Source of the DNA: Notospermus geniculatus
Taxonomy: Eukaryota; Nemertea; Pilidiophora; Heteronemertea; Lineidae
Assembly: GCA_002633025.1 (NCBI GenBank)
Contig: NMRB01001858.1
Location: 56,782 to 120,781 of the forward strand
Direction: 5' to 3'
Length of the DNA: 64,000 nucleotides
Shown here: in pieces, positions 1-10,785 of the stretch
How the letters are laid out: every line of letters begins with the position of its first letter
How positions within the stretch are numbered: position 1 is the first letter of the stretch
Program-made: the position numbers and the translations under genes
Notes under the pieces: model-generated
Database searches by the model: none
Told to the model about the DNA's origin: nothing
Seen by the model: only the letters and a program-made list of their open reading frames with translations

Positions 1-66
1 AGGTAACTTACAGCAATGCGCCAGTGATGCCATTCATATGTAGCGTGCTCAATCCCGCACGAGGCC

Positions 67-226
67 GGTGGAGGTCGGTTCGCTTTTACACGAGAGAATA
101 ACCAGCCCGAACCTACCTCCACCTACCTCCACCTTCCCGAGACTCACGCGGCGAACTGAATTAGCCCGAGGAAGGTGGAGGTCAGTTGTTTCGCTTTTAC
201 ACGGGGAAAAATAACCGAACCCTCCT
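67..226. repeat. Direct repeat pair at window start
   Basis: A block of about 50 bp beginning GGTGGAGGTC and containing CGCTTTTACACG recurs 107 bp downstream (67-116 and 174-226) with small differences. I see no convincing coding potential here. Confidence 0.6.
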
Positions 227-319
227 CGATCTAGTCTCGATCCGGAACGCACCGGCACCGTGTAAAAAGGGCTATTATCCCCCGGAACGGAATAGTTATT
301 TTTGCAGGAACAGTGTAAA

Positions 320-468
320 AGAATCTAATGTCCCTGATATGTGATTTCCCCCAACAATACATTTACGGATTAAGCGGCATCATTCAATTGGACATTAGGG
401 AGGCCAAGATCCTAATCCTGTAACAAACAATGCAGGGGACATCAGGAGGGTAGGGCATTAGATTCTAT
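320..468. repeat. Small imperfect inverted repeat (MITE-like)
   Basis: AGAATCTAATGTCCCTGAT at 320-338 is matched in reverse complement by 434-468, with a short insertion in the right arm. The roughly 150 bp size and terminal inverted repeats suggest a decayed MITE. Confidence 0.45.
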
Positions 469-835
469 CACAACGGAACAGAATTGAAAATGCGGAATGA
501 CCCTACAGAACGGTCACAATTTCGTTCGATTCCATCTCTGAAGTCGTTTTCAAACAGTTCATTTTCATTCTCTTCGCGAATACATTTTGTGGTATACAAT
601 GTACATATCCTTAATACCTTATACCTTATACCTCTGGGTGTCTACCGTTGTCCGTTCTTACCTCGCTATAGCTATCGTTTTGTTTTATCCTGTCTGTATT
701 CTGTTTGTCCGTGGCTTGTGTTCTTTCACCACGTGACTTCACTTTCCCTTAGTTTGATATTCATGTACATGTACATTATTCTTACGCTGTTATTCACCGC
801 GTGATATCCTACATGTATGTTTAATTTTGTTCAAA

Positions 836-912
836 AGGGCCACTAATGCTCCGGCCTTGGCCCTCTTTAAAATTCATTGTAAATCTTTTTCGCGATAATA
901 AATACAAATCAA
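836..912 (+). mobile_element. Possible non-LTR retrotransposon 3' end
   Basis: A GGGCCACTAATGCTCC segment is followed by a short spacer, AATAAATA and an A-rich end. This resembles the 3' tail of CR1/Jockey-type elements. No reverse-transcriptase motif is visible upstream, so the assignment is tentative. Confidence 0.3.
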
Positions 913-2056
913 ACCTTATCAAAACGTTTCAACTCGGGATTCACAAAAGATTTCGCTGAATTTCTATTCATTTACAATTATAATCGATTTAGTCTCCATT
1001 CAGCTTTTGTATCATCTAATCATCTATTGATTGAAACAATTCGATGAAATAAATTATGGGGTTTTTTAGTGGACATTTGATACATCATACAATGTACACA
1101 GAGCAAGCGCAATCAAGTTACATGTAATTGAATTCGTGTGGTACAAACAGGGAAAACTGACGCACCGTTCATATTCTGTATTATGACTTTGACAAAGAAA
1201 CGTTTGTTCACCCCCATCCTGGAATGTCAATGTGATATTAAAATTAATACGCCGTGACTATTTGCACAGCTAGTTGCTGTGCAAGCAGTACATGTAGATA
1301 TTTCTTAGTTTTAGTACTAATGGAGTAAGATGTAAAACTTAAAAGTAAGAAGTTAACAAGATTCACTGTTTTCCTAATAAATCATTGAAATTGACCTCAT
1401 TTTGGGTGTTTAATATCACCGTTTTACCTATTTTAGATATAATCGTCTGGCTCTCCTGTCAAGAAATATAAATTTGGTACATTTTTACGGTTTAGCCCAT
1501 GTTAAGCGCTGCTACACGGGAGATAAATTATGAATAAATGGGAGATTTCTTCAATCACAGAGTTACAAGATAACCGATTCCATGACTTTTCTCCGTTGCT
1601 ACGAAAGATTCGCTGAAATGTCCTCAATATTGCTGTTTCTTCTCTTGTATAGTTGTAAGTCAGTGCAAGAAACTCTTAATACTGATCAAAATGAAAAACT
1701 GTGGTCAAAGCTCTCTTTTGAAATGCAAAAAAACTTCATCTTCATGTTATCCTGTCGGGTCTCTGATTAAAGACGCCCCCTGCCCATCATTTTAAAGAAT
1801 ATATTCCAAGGAAACCTTGTGTGACACAGCTTTTGCCTTGATTTAGTTGGTAAGCTGCTCAAAGTGAATAAAACAAAGAATAATTTCATTTCTGAAATTT
1901 ATTAACGAAATTTGAGTGAACATTTCGAGCACTTGAAGAGTACAACTGAAAAGACTTGACAAATGTTCGTACAAATTGTTACAAACAGCAGGATTATGCA
2001 GTACAAACAGAAATTCCGCACAGTTTTACTTCTTAGTGTAAAAAATGAAATACGAT
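913..2056. other. No gene seen; AT-rich intergenic DNA
   Basis: Only short open frames without recognisable motifs are present. No inverted repeat or tandem structure stood out. Confidence 0.5.
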
Positions 2057-2361
2057 CTATCCAAAATTGAGTGAACACTCACTCCAATTAGGAAATCTGC
2101 TGTCGCAAATGTTGAGACAGACAGAAGTTACATTTAACACGTTTAAAGTCGATTCCAAGCTTTCAAAACGGAGTGAATTCTCACTCCAGTTTAGAAATCT
2201 GCTATCACAGTGACAAATGTTGCAGACACTAGATAACAGGGACCTTTTGTGGAGTCCAAAATGGAGTCAATGTTGACTCCATTTTGGACTTCCATGCACA
2301 GAAAAGTTGCTTCATTATTATGCTGAGCTTTCCAAAATGGGGCGAATTCTCACTCCAGTTT
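2057..2361. repeat. Three diverged repeats with GAGTGAA..CTCACTCC core
   Basis: Units begin near 2057, 2158 and 2326. Each contains CCAAAA, a small palindrome GAGTGAATTCTCACTC (or a variant), and in the first two a tail AGGAAATCTGCT. Between units two and three lies a separate palindrome, TCCAAAATGGAGTC to GACTCCATTTTGGA (2257-2293). A single unresolved base follows at 2362. Confidence 0.55.
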
Positions 2362-2362
2362 N

Positions 2363-2878
2363 ACGATCCGTTTTTTACGAAAGTACTTTCCATTTAATTG
2401 GTATAAACTTTTTAATGCCAAAAAAGGTTCGATTTACAGTTTTTGAAATGTTTCATATTTCCGACCAACTATCCAAAAAAGGCGAACGTGTTGCCCTAGA
2501 ATGCACATATGGCAATAACATCCAAAAGAAATTTTTCAAATATATGTGTCCAAAAAAGAGAAAACCTGTTTGGGAAATTTGAAAATTTCCATACCGCTGA
2601 CAAGTTACTTCTTTGTTATGTAGATTTGCACTATTCGCGCTCTTGGAGTAAACTCTGTTCGGCCATTTGTGACCAAAGCACCAGTGACAGAGCTGAACAA
2701 TACCCGCAGTGGACACAAAAGATTTAGGGTCGGCACGTACACTGAAGATTGGTTTTCGAAAACAGTATACCAGGGTGATCGGATTTAATCTGAATGTGAA
2801 TGGCTGGTCGCACAAAGGCCAGTTCCGTGGATTGCCACTAGGGAATGAGCTCAGCTATAGGTAGCCCCCCGCCTTATA
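2363..2878. repeat. Direct duplication, copy 1 (515 bp)
   Basis: This segment, from ACGATCCGTTTTTTACG to CCCCCCGCCT, is repeated at 3714-4228 with only scattered substitutions. No coding function is recognised; open frames in it are short and appear in both copies only because the DNA is duplicated. Confidence 0.8.
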
Positions 2879-3445
2879 TTAAGGGCTAGGTTCACCGACC
2901 AAAATTTCCAAGCCCAGTTTTCTAAAAGGTCAAATATCTTTAAGATTGCCCAATCTTATTACTTTGCACCTGCACATAAAGTATCAGGAGGACAATGTGA
3001 TAACTAAAACGACAAATTAGTGTCTGGCCGATCCACTCATTAGCTGAAACAAAGGGTACAGCTTTCGGTACATAATGCCGCCTTATTCCAAAGAACCAAG
3101 AGATTATCTTCTGTATACTAATAACTTTGGTTTGTCTCTACACGGCAATGAAGCCAGAATTCAAAAATTTGTTTCCATTGTCGAGAAAATCTCAACTTTG
3201 TCAGAACTATCTGAAGCTATGCCCTTTATTTGAGGTCTGACCACTCCATGAGCAATAACAACAATTGACTGCTATGGTAACTCAATGACTTGTATTGTGG
3301 AATCAGGCAGTCTTGTAATTCTATTCACATGTGAGGAGTGCCAGGGCAGGCTTACATCATCATGCCACTGTACATTCTGAATAGGAGTGCGCCTACCAGC
3401 ATGCAGTGCATTAGGTTTCTTTCATTAAGGCGGGGGGCTACCTAT
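2857..3445. mobile_element. 589 bp element with 19 bp terminal inverted repeats
   Basis: ATAGGTAGCCCCCCGCCTT at 2857 is exactly inverted at 3427-3445. The body includes a dispersed repeat (about 2882-3175) that recurs in opposite orientation at 6085-6374. The left terminus is also present at the end of duplication copy 2, near 4211, so the terminus may belong to the duplicated unit itself. Confidence 0.55.
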
Positions 3446-3713
3446 GCCGAATTTATTGACGCTCTTTGAAAACAAGCGTCGTAACATATTCATGACAAAA
3501 AGTAACTAATTGATTTCAACGAAATGTTTCAGCTAGAACCTTTATGCTCCCGTTCTGTGAAAAATTGTTCATTTTGACCAATTACGATGGAGTTAATTAA
3601 GTTATAACAAGTTGTCAAAATTTGAGTTCGCAAACAATTTTGCAGACTTGGGGTGCGACACATCAGTTTCCCACATAGTCTGTAAAATACAGGCCTGATG
3701 CCTGCAGGGCCTA

Positions 3714-4228
3714 ACGATCCGTTTTTTACGAAAGTACTTTCCATTTAATTGGTATAAACTATTTAATGCCAAAAAAGGCTCGATTTACAGTTTTTGAAAT
3801 ATTTCATATTCCCGACCAACTATCCAAAAAAGGCGATCGTGTTGCCCTAGAATGCACATATGGCAATAACATCCAAAAGAAATTTTTCAAATATATGTGT
3901 CCAAAAAAGAGAAAACTTGTTTGGGAAATTTGAAAATTTCCATAGTGGTGGCAAGTTACTTCTTTGTTATGTAGATTTGCACTGTTCGCGCTCTTTCAGT
4001 AAACTCTGTTCGGCCATTTGTGACCAAAGCACCATGCGACAGACGTGAACAATACCCGCAGTGGATACAAAAGATTTAGGGTCGGCACGTACACTGAAGA
4101 TTGGTTTTCGAAAACAGTGTATCAGGGTCATCGGATTGAATCTGAATGTGAATGAATCAGCGCACAAAGGCCAGTTCCGTGAATTGTCTCTAGGGAATGA
4201 GCTCAGTTATAGGTAGCCCCCCGCCTAA
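3714..4228. repeat. Direct duplication, copy 2
   Basis: Near-identical to 2363-2878 (for example ATTTAATTGGTATAAACT and CCTAGAATGCACATATGG in both). Together with the intervening TIR element it suggests a local duplication followed by insertion. Confidence 0.8.
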
Positions 4229-4360
4229 GGCTAAGAATCCATTCACGCGATTTTCTTGCCGCAGACCCTCGAAAGCATTGTTTGTTTCCGCCGCGTTGAT
4301 CGTGGACAAAGGATGCGACATCGCGCGGCACGAAAATCGCGTGAATGGATTCCTAGGCTT
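4227..4360. mobile_element. MITE, 134 bp palindromic
   Basis: The ends AAGGCTAAGAATCCATTCA and TGAATGGATTCCTAGGCTT are inverted repeats of about 35 bp, including the GCGATTTTC segment. The centre is unique. It abuts the end of duplication copy 2. Confidence 0.7.
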
Positions 4361-4365
4361 CGGCT

Positions 4366-4990
4366 TAAAGACGCGCGCGGAGGCACCGCGCGGTAAGCCC
4401 AACCCTCGTCCACCACCTCATTGAATAGGACAACTGTGATTGGCTCTCGCTGACCTAACAATGTCAACGATTCCCTCCGCCTCCTCTACAATGACCATGA
4501 ATGACCAGCGCCAGAAGGGCTGTGCGAGCGAATGGGAAACAAAGGGCCGTATGCACGGATCACACTTTCATTAAAGTCTGACTTTTCTCAATGCTTCAAG
4601 CATAGAGAAAGTCTAACTTAAGCTGTACTTTAGGCTAAAGTGCGACCCGTGAATACGGCCCAAAGTCACTGTACAATAAGTGACGCTGGCACTACTATAG
4701 AGTGTACCACATGTACTCTGTAAGCGACCACAGCCGGTTATTATTGAATCACCTTTTGAGTTGTAATAAGGTGGGCTTCGCGAAGGCTCTTAAACAATTA
4801 ATCGAACAGTAAATGCGCGGCGCTGACGCCGCGCGGGCTGCTCGTTAAGCTACGGCAAACAATAGAAGGGAAGCTCAACGCGCGACGCGTTTATGATATG
4901 AAACTACAGTGGCCGGTGAGAGTTGGGGGAGGTCACTTAACATTTTAATCTAGAAGGTTGGGCTTACCGCGGCGCGTCTCAGCGAGCGGC
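4366..4990. mobile_element. Possible TIR element containing GC-rich hairpins
   Basis: CGCGGTAAGCCCAACC near 4390 is inverted as GGTTGGGCTTACCGCG near 4957. The enclosed DNA includes a short GC hairpin (GCGCGGCGCTGACGCCGCGC near 4815) and the MITE at 4544-4661. Confidence 0.35.
4544..4661. mobile_element. MITE with GGGCCGTATGCAC ends
   Basis: The left end GGGCCGTATGCACGGATCA and the reverse complement of the right end, GGGCCGTATTCACGGGTCG, match over about 40 bp. There is no coding capacity. The outermost bases recur in other MITEs of this window. Confidence 0.7.
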
Positions 4991-5770
4991 TTTTGTGAAA
5001 GAAACCTATTGAGTTCAGAGGGTTTAGTCTGGAAGCCCCTGTCTTAAGGGCGAGCCATTGTTGTGAATTATTGGAGCATTGGAAATAAAACATGTCAAAA
5101 TACCATAAAAGTACAAGTTGTATGACGAAAATGAAGGCACCTGCGGGGTCTATCAGTCGAAAGGAATTGAATGAGATACATCTTAGAATGAACTAATTAG
5201 CTACTAAGCTGAAACAAAAGACTAGTTGTCGGAACACTTTCCCAAGAAATGGCACACTTTGAAGATCAAACAACATGCGTATCGTAAAGTTCGTCGTTTT
5301 TTCTACCCAGTCCACCCCGTCCGGTAGCATTATTTTCAACAGACATAGAGTACTCCACAAGTGAACTGCATGAATNGGCACACGTTGTGGTTAGCTTGCG
5401 GTTTGAGGTCGAAAAACGCGAGCACGAAATTAGACGTACACAAACAAGTATTCTCCCCGCAAATTCAACCTTGATTAGGTAAGAAGTGACGCTAAAAAGT
5501 TACAGAAGCTTTTCTTGATCCGTCAAGAATAAACGGTGATTTTTGACTTTAACCTGTTTTCAATAGAAATTCATTCCTCTTTTGGCATTGTTCGCCCTTT
5601 ATAATTTGTGTGAATGGGAGGTACGTTGTATTGTATTTCATTGTGTAGGCCTACTCGAAATAGGTGCCGATAATTAGAAATATTGACAAACTGATTCTTC
5701 ATGAAGCAATCGACTTTAGCTTAGTGATAGATCCCTGTACACCACTACAGAACGACTTTTTAAGATAGTC
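4991..5770. other. No gene seen
   Basis: Short frames only, with one unresolved base. Nothing recognisable. Confidence 0.4.
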
Positions 5771-5971
5771 TTCTACTGTCCCAAAAATGGCATGAAATTT
5801 TTATATGGGTGTACACATGGATTTACGGCCTATTGTAAGTTCATGCTAAATAGGTATAAAGGGGAAGGGCCTGGCGCCTTATTTCCAGTTGTTACCGCTT
5901 GGTGTCAGCAGCGCATGGGACCTCATAGCTCATTAAAATTGAGAATAAAATCCTCTTCAAACGGTCGTGCA
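5771..5971. repeat. Dispersed repeat family X, copy 1
   Basis: TCTACTGTCCCAAAAATGGC through CCTCTTCAAACGG is repeated almost exactly at 22018-22211, right after an assembly gap. The repeated short open frame (about 60 codons, including a GCQQRMGP-like run) is shared only because of the duplication. I do not call it a gene. Confidence 0.75.
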
Positions 5972-5975
5972 TTGT

Positions 5976-6021
5976 GATCCTCATATTGTGCAATAATATT
6001 GATCGTGTATGGGCCGCTTTA
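5976..6021. mobile_element. Half of a MITE (family of 24304-24470)
   Basis: ATATTGTGCAATAATATTGA plus CGTGTATGGGCCGCTTTA matches the right end of the intact MITE at 24304-24470. The opposite end is missing here. Confidence 0.55.
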
Positions 6022-6084
6022 GGACCGACATTTCAACTGAAAATAATATCGAGATAAAACACCATTTTAGTCAGTTTTCGCAAC

Positions 6085-6374
6085 AAATTTTGAGATTCTG
6101 GCTTCATTGCCGTGTAGATACAAACCCGAAGTTACAAGTACACAGAAAATAATTTCTTGGTTCTTTGTTACAAAGCCGCATTATGTACCGGAAGGTCGGC
6201 CTTTGTTTTAGCTAATTGGCTCATCAGCAAGTGACAAACTCCACATTTTTGTTATTGTACTGTCCCTCTGATACATTTAGTGTAGCTGCAAGTTAAAATG
6301 GCTAGGTCATTTCAAAGATATTGGACATTTTCAAAAACTGGACTCAGAAAATTTGGTCACTGAACCTAGCCCTT
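6085..6374 (-). repeat. Dispersed repeat, inverted copy of about 2882-3175
   Basis: TCTGGCTTCATTGCCGTGTA, TTGGTTCTTTG and TCACTGAACCTAGCCCTTAA are the reverse complement of matching blocks in 2882-3175. This makes an inverted pair about 3 kb apart. Confidence 0.65.
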
Positions 6375-6503
6375 AACGCATTTGTCATACTGTACAGCCT
6401 CAAAATATTACGTTCCAGACTATAAATACGAACCCGTATACTATTGCATGGGATCTTGTCCTGAACCAGGCAAAAAATTCCCTACTGATGTCTTCAGATG
6501 TAC

Positions 6504-6581
6504 GGTAGCTGACAAGCGCAGGCAGTGGCAAGATGGATTGGACTACAAACCATAGGCGGGGGTTCGAATCCCGGTAGTCCC
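6504..6581 (+). repeat. tRNA-like sequence (possible SINE head)
   Basis: GGGTTCGAATCCC is a perfect B-box/T-arm-like motif and is followed by GGTAGTCCC and then a T-rich tract. The 5' part does not pair with the TAGTCCC end and no sound anticodon stem forms. It is therefore not a functional tRNA gene as read; a tRNA-derived SINE head or decayed tRNA is more likely. Confidence 0.35.
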
Positions 6582-6776
6582 TTTCAGTTTTTTCTTTTTT
6601 GCTTTTTTGCTTTCTTTTTCTTTTCTCAGAGAACTGTTGTGACTCTTTGAAATTTCTAGAGAAATGGAACAGTTGGCTTCTTGGCAAAAATCGGCTACAG
6701 AATCGTCACATCAACATGGGCACAATCTGGTCAGTGGTATTCGGACTGATCCCCATACTCTTGACCCACAAACCCC

Positions 6777-6864
6777 GGGGCCCATATGCATAAAGGTGGA
6801 ATGTTATAACGTTAAGTTATACCTGGAATAAGCGTATTCCACCTTTATGCATACGGGCCCAGGG
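6777..6864. mobile_element. Short palindromic MITE in GPCR remnant
   Basis: GGGGCCCATATGCATAAAGG is inverted as CCTTTATGCATACGGGCCC. The element is 88 bp. It lies just beyond the last recognisable GPCR codons of the 6880-9008 pseudogene. Confidence 0.7.
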
Positions 6865-6945
6865 GAGTTAGCTATGCGACTGTGACCAAAAACACGGCGG
6901 AGATGAGTAGCAGCGATTTTGCAACTTTTGCCTCCGCTGTTGACT

Positions 6946-7756
6946 AAAGCCTCGCTTATGTCGCCCTACGCTGTGATAGAAACAGCGTCAACAAGTTGCA
7001 ACTGATATCTTATGTCGCCACCGACTAAAAAAACACCAATCGGTCGCAACTACCTGGAACTAGTTTATCGCCGTCTTTTGAATGCTTATGTCGACACAGA
7101 TTTCTTTTGATTTTAAGTAACGTGGTGATTAGGTCACGTGGTGACGTTAGGCCACGTGGAATGTAAAGCGAATTTCATTGGCTGTCTTCAGGATACAGTT
7201 GTCAACTAGTCGCTGAAGTTGAACATGTGCGACTTTCAGGATCTGGATATTTTTAGTTGGCAACTAGTTACTCTCTGACGCCCGACAGCTTATGTCACCT
7301 AGTAATTGTGACTAATTAATTCCAACTACGCGCCGATTATCAGTTGCCAACTAGTTCTGACTGTACATAAAGCCTCGCTTATGTCGCCCTTACGTACAGT
7401 CAGAACTAGTTGGCAACTGATAATCGGCGCGTAGTTGGAACTAATCAGTCACAACTACATGTACTAGGTGACATAAGCTCTCGGGCGTCAGCGAGTAACT
7501 AGTTGCAAACTACAAATATCCAGATGCAGAAAATCGCACGTGTTCAACTTCAGCACGTTTTACTTAAAATCAAAAGAAATCAGTGTCGACATAAGCACTC
7601 AAAAGACGGCGATAAACTAGTTCCAGGTAGTTGCGACCGATCGGTATTTTTCTAATCGGTGGTGACATAAGTTATCAGTTGCAACTTGTTGACGCTATTT
7701 CTATCACAGCGTAGGGCGACATAAGCGAGGCTTAAGGGCGACATAAGCGAGGCTTT
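6946..7756. mobile_element. MITE M1, head-to-head double copy (811 bp)
   Basis: The outer ends are AAAGCCTCGCTTATGTCG and its inverse. Two copies face each other around 7371, with a full terminal repeat kept in the middle and a doubled terminus at the right end (7733-7756). CTTATGTCG or its complement recurs inside. It sits in loop 3 of the GPCR. Confidence 0.85.
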
Positions 7757-7870
7757 ATCCGTTGATCGCATACTTTGTGCGGCCCGTCTCGCTCGCGCTA
7801 GGCTTACAATTATAAAGATATTGAGTATTATAACTGTGATGACAGGCAGTGGATAGTTCACGCCAAGTTT

Positions 7871-8231
7871 AAAGCCTCGCTTATGTCGCCCTACGCTGTG
7901 ATAGAAACAGCGTCAACAAGTTGCAATTGATAACTATATGTCGCCACCGACTAGAAAAATACCGATCGGTCGCAACTGCCTGGAACTAGTTTATCGCCGT
8001 CTTTTGAGTGCTTGTGTCGACACAGATTTCTTTTGATTTTAAGTAAAACGTGCTGAAGTTGAACACGTGCGATTTTCAGGATCTGGATATTTTTAGTTTG
8101 CAACTAGTTACTCGCTGACGCCCGAGAGCTTATGTCACCTTGTAGTTGTGACTGATTAGTTCCAACTACGCGCCGATTATCAGTTGCCAACTAGTTCTGA
8201 CTGAACGTAAGGGCGACATAAGCGAGGCTTT
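7871..8231. mobile_element. MITE M1, single copy with 6 bp TSD
   Basis: This 361 bp element has the same termini as 6946-7756. It is flanked by AAGTTT at 7865-7870 and 8232-8237, an exact target-site duplication. It splits TM5 of the GPCR. Confidence 0.9.
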
Positions 8232-8798
8232 AAGTTTCTGCTAAGTAGAACAACGGCATGACCGCCATGATACATAGTACAGAATTGTACCGATGCGTTT
8301 GGGTAAATCGGCATGACGTCATAGACAAACACGGAGACTGGCAGAAAGAGAACAGCGTCTGTAAATATAACTGACGAGATGACAACTTTTCGTCGGAACG
8401 TGTTTAAAAGTTTGCTACATTGGAGCGGAAAGCGTATAGCGATGAATCTCTCCGCGGATACGCAAACGATTAGCCAAGCCGAGACGAACGAACAGGTGTT
8501 CCATAGATAACGGAGTGTCTTGCAAGGCGCAGCTGAAAGGTTTATCAATGGGTAATAGAATGTTTTGTTCGTGGCGTACTCTAAGCCTTCGCTCATCCAC
8601 TCGACCAATCCGTAGATCAGAAGACATCCAAGATCAGAGAAACCAAGTGCGAAAAAGTAATGAACACTCGCCCTTTCCCAATTTTTATTGTTCAAGAAAA
8701 TATGGATGGTGCAGACGTTGCCGAAGACGCCGACGACCAGAATGGACACGATGACGTAAGCGTTGACGATTTGTGCGGCATTCTCGACTATGTCTAAT

Positions 8799-8947
8799 GC
8801 TGCTTTTCCACGAGACGTTTGCGGGCGCGGAATGGGAGGCGGGCGCGGGTGCGGGTGAAACAGCTAAAGGGAAATACGTTGGATCGATCTTTTCTACCCG
8901 CGTCCGCCTCCTATTCCGCGCCCGCAAACGTCTCGTGGAAAAGCAGC
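8799..8947. mobile_element. GC-rich palindromic MITE (149 bp)
   Basis: GCTGCTTTTCCACGAGACG is inverted as CGTCTCGTGGAAAAGCAGC. The arms extend about 60 bp through GGGCGCGGAAT. It separates the N-terminal codons from TM1 of the GPCR remnant. Confidence 0.85.
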
Positions 8948-9073
8948 CTTACACCGACCTGGCCGCCGCCTTGACTGCCGTGGCTTCCTGGTATTGGCTG
9001 GCATTCATTTACGTCGGGTGATGTGAGTTTATCTACGATTTCGGTGCTGCAAAAGAATGAATGCTGGGAAGTG

Positions 9074-9288
9074 TTAAGGGTTATGCAAAGTGACTCGAAA
9101 TCTCGAAATTTTAATGCAAAAAATCAGAGTAACGACACACAAAATTGAGAAAAAACGTCTCGGGGCTCCTCGGGAAGCATCAGAAGAAGGGCCTCCGAGC
9201 CTTATTTTCTCAATTTTGTGTGCAGTTGGCCTAGTCAGATTTTTGCGTCAAAAATTCGAGATTTCGAGCCACTTTTCATAAGCCTTAA
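9074..9288. mobile_element. MITE, 215 bp, long imperfect arms
   Basis: TTAAGG...CTCAATTTTGTGTG arms pair left with right, including TCGAAATCTCGAA/TTCGAGATTTCGA. It lies just upstream (minus-strand sense) of the GPCR start. Confidence 0.75.
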
Positions 9289-9477
9289 CGCATTCTAAAA
9301 GAATCATTCATGCTTGATGTTGAAGCTAACAGTATTCTTACGCATGTTTCGGACCCTGATCTACTCTAGTTATGGTTTCAAGAAATTAGGAGGAAGGAGG
9401 GAAGAGAGCGATTCCTAGAAAGATACAGCGAGAGCAAGACAAAGCCACTGGGAGCAATAATTGAGGGTCACAATATG

Positions 9478-10370
9478 TCTCGGCATGGTTTTGCAGATGA
9501 TATTCAGATATATGACAGTTTTGAAGTATGTCCACAGGCCTCCATAGTGCTATTGCCAGGGCGGAGGCTTGTGTTAGTGATGTGCGGAGGTGGCTAAACC
9601 CAAATCATCTGAAAGGCAATGATGATAAAACAGAATTTCTAGCCATTGCATCCAAACGCAAGATGTCAAAGTTGAAGCCACTTCCATCAATCAATATTGG
9701 CCCGTCAACTATATAACTGCCTCTGCTCGACTCCGAAATTTGGGCGCCATTTTCGATGAAAACATGGACATGTCGGGGCAAGTGTCGAAGACAATCAAGA
9801 GCGTTTATCACCAAATCCATAAAATATCTAAGATTCGAAGGCACCTCGACAATGAAACATGTGACCGTGTGATAAACGCACTTATGACCTCCAGGTTAGA
9901 CTTCCAAAACAGTTTGCTGCTGGGTCTACCGGAGAGCGAAATTGCTCGGCTACAAAAAGCCCAAAATGCAGCAGCCAGACTTTTAACTAAAAGCAAGAAG
10001 TGGGAACACATCACCCCAATACTCAAGGATTTGCATTGGTTGCCAATGAGATCACGCATCGAGTACAAGGTGATGCTGCTAACACATCAAGCTATTCACT
10101 GGGATTATAGTCCCACGAACCTCAAAGACCTCCTCAGTCTGCGGGTCCCGGGCCGCAGGCTTCGGTCGTCCGATGACGATTGGCTACTAGCCATACCACA
10201 CGTGCCAAGGGTATTTTCGGAGACCGTTGCCTGGGGAACCTGGCCCCGCGACTGTGGAATTCACTTCCACCTTGGATGCGTGGTCCCATTAGCACAAATA
10301 CATTCAAAAGGCACATGAAAACAATACTTTTTAAACGGCACTTCTTCAGTTGACTTGCTTTTATGATGCC
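9478..10370 (+). pseudogene. CR1/Jockey-type LINE reverse transcriptase, C-terminal remnant
   Basis: The catalytic box reads FADD at 9490-9501 within HGFADDIQIYDSF. The following conserved RT C-terminal region is split between frames (9528-9716, then 9740-10318). Family hallmarks are the TSRLDF.NSLLLGLP block, LQKAQNAAARLL, HITPILKDLHWLP and RIEYKVMLLTHQAI. At least two frameshifts break it. The N-terminal endonuclease and early RT motifs are absent, as expected for a 5'-truncated copy. It is followed by an AT-rich 3' tail. Confidence 0.85.
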
Positions 10371-10530
10371 TTTTTTACATGTACTATACTTCATTACTCT
10401 GCTGCACACTGTTTTATTTTCATTTTTTACCTCTTCTTTTTAATTGCCTTTTCTAAACCTTATAGATTTAAATGTATCTTATGATCATTATTATTGTACA
10501 GTGCTTAGATTTCAGATTTCAGATTTTCAG

Positions 10531-10625
10531 ATTGTAAAGTTCCACTTGAAAAAGACCCCGGTTCGGGTCGAAAATTCGTGAATTCTGGAGATTGACTTTT
10601 TGCTTATTATCATTTTGTGTGTCAA
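10531..10625 (+). mobile_element. Hammerhead-like short element, copy 1
   Basis: GATTGTAAAGTTCCAC, then AAGACCCCGGTTCGGGTCG with AAAATTC, then TTCTGGAGATTGAC and a tail CATTTTGTGTGTCAATTTT. It belongs to the same family as 18280-18384, 25024-25282 and 53991-54195. The CTGAAGA core seen in other copies has decayed to CTTGAAA here. Confidence 0.7.
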
Positions 10626-10639
10626 TTTTGTTATTCTGT

Positions 10640-10695
10640 ATCTTGTACAGTGCTTAGAAAGTGTAAATCATTGTTTTAGCACTTTAATATAATAA

Positions 10696-10785
<90 letters not shown>

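Larger units (their letters stand above)
6880..9008 (-). pseudogene. Rhodopsin-family GPCR gene broken by MITEs
   Basis: Reading on the minus strand, an ATG at 9008 begins a short N-terminus with an NAS glycosylation site. It is cut by the MITE at 8799-8947. The frame resumes with TM1 (VGVFGNV, the conserved N1.50), TM2 with an SDL motif, a cysteine exactly 25 residues before the arginine of AERFIAI (C3.25; DRY replaced by ERF), TM4, and extracellular loop 2 with QFC. A 361 bp MITE then interrupts. Positions 7757-7870 encode TM5 and the start of loop 3 (LNIFIIVSLARARR). An 811 bp double MITE interrupts again. Positions 6887-6945 encode the start of TM6 (AKVAKSLLLISAVFLV). TM7 is not recognisable. 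Removing the 361 bp MITE and one target-site copy leaves the frame one base out, so a pseudogene is most likely. The ligand class is unknown; the sequence is peptide-receptor-like. Confidence 0.8.

Noticed and set aside
484-804. Hydrophobic plus-strand open frame of 106 codons
   Set aside because: Low-complexity, no motif, AT/CT-rich; more likely part of a retroelement tail region than a gene.
6504-6581. Functional tRNA gene
   Set aside because: The T-arm motif is good, but acceptor and anticodon stems do not pair.
8773-9021. Plus-strand frame rich in Ala/Gly/Arg
   Set aside because: Antisense shadow of a GC-rich palindromic MITE and the GPCR N-terminus.
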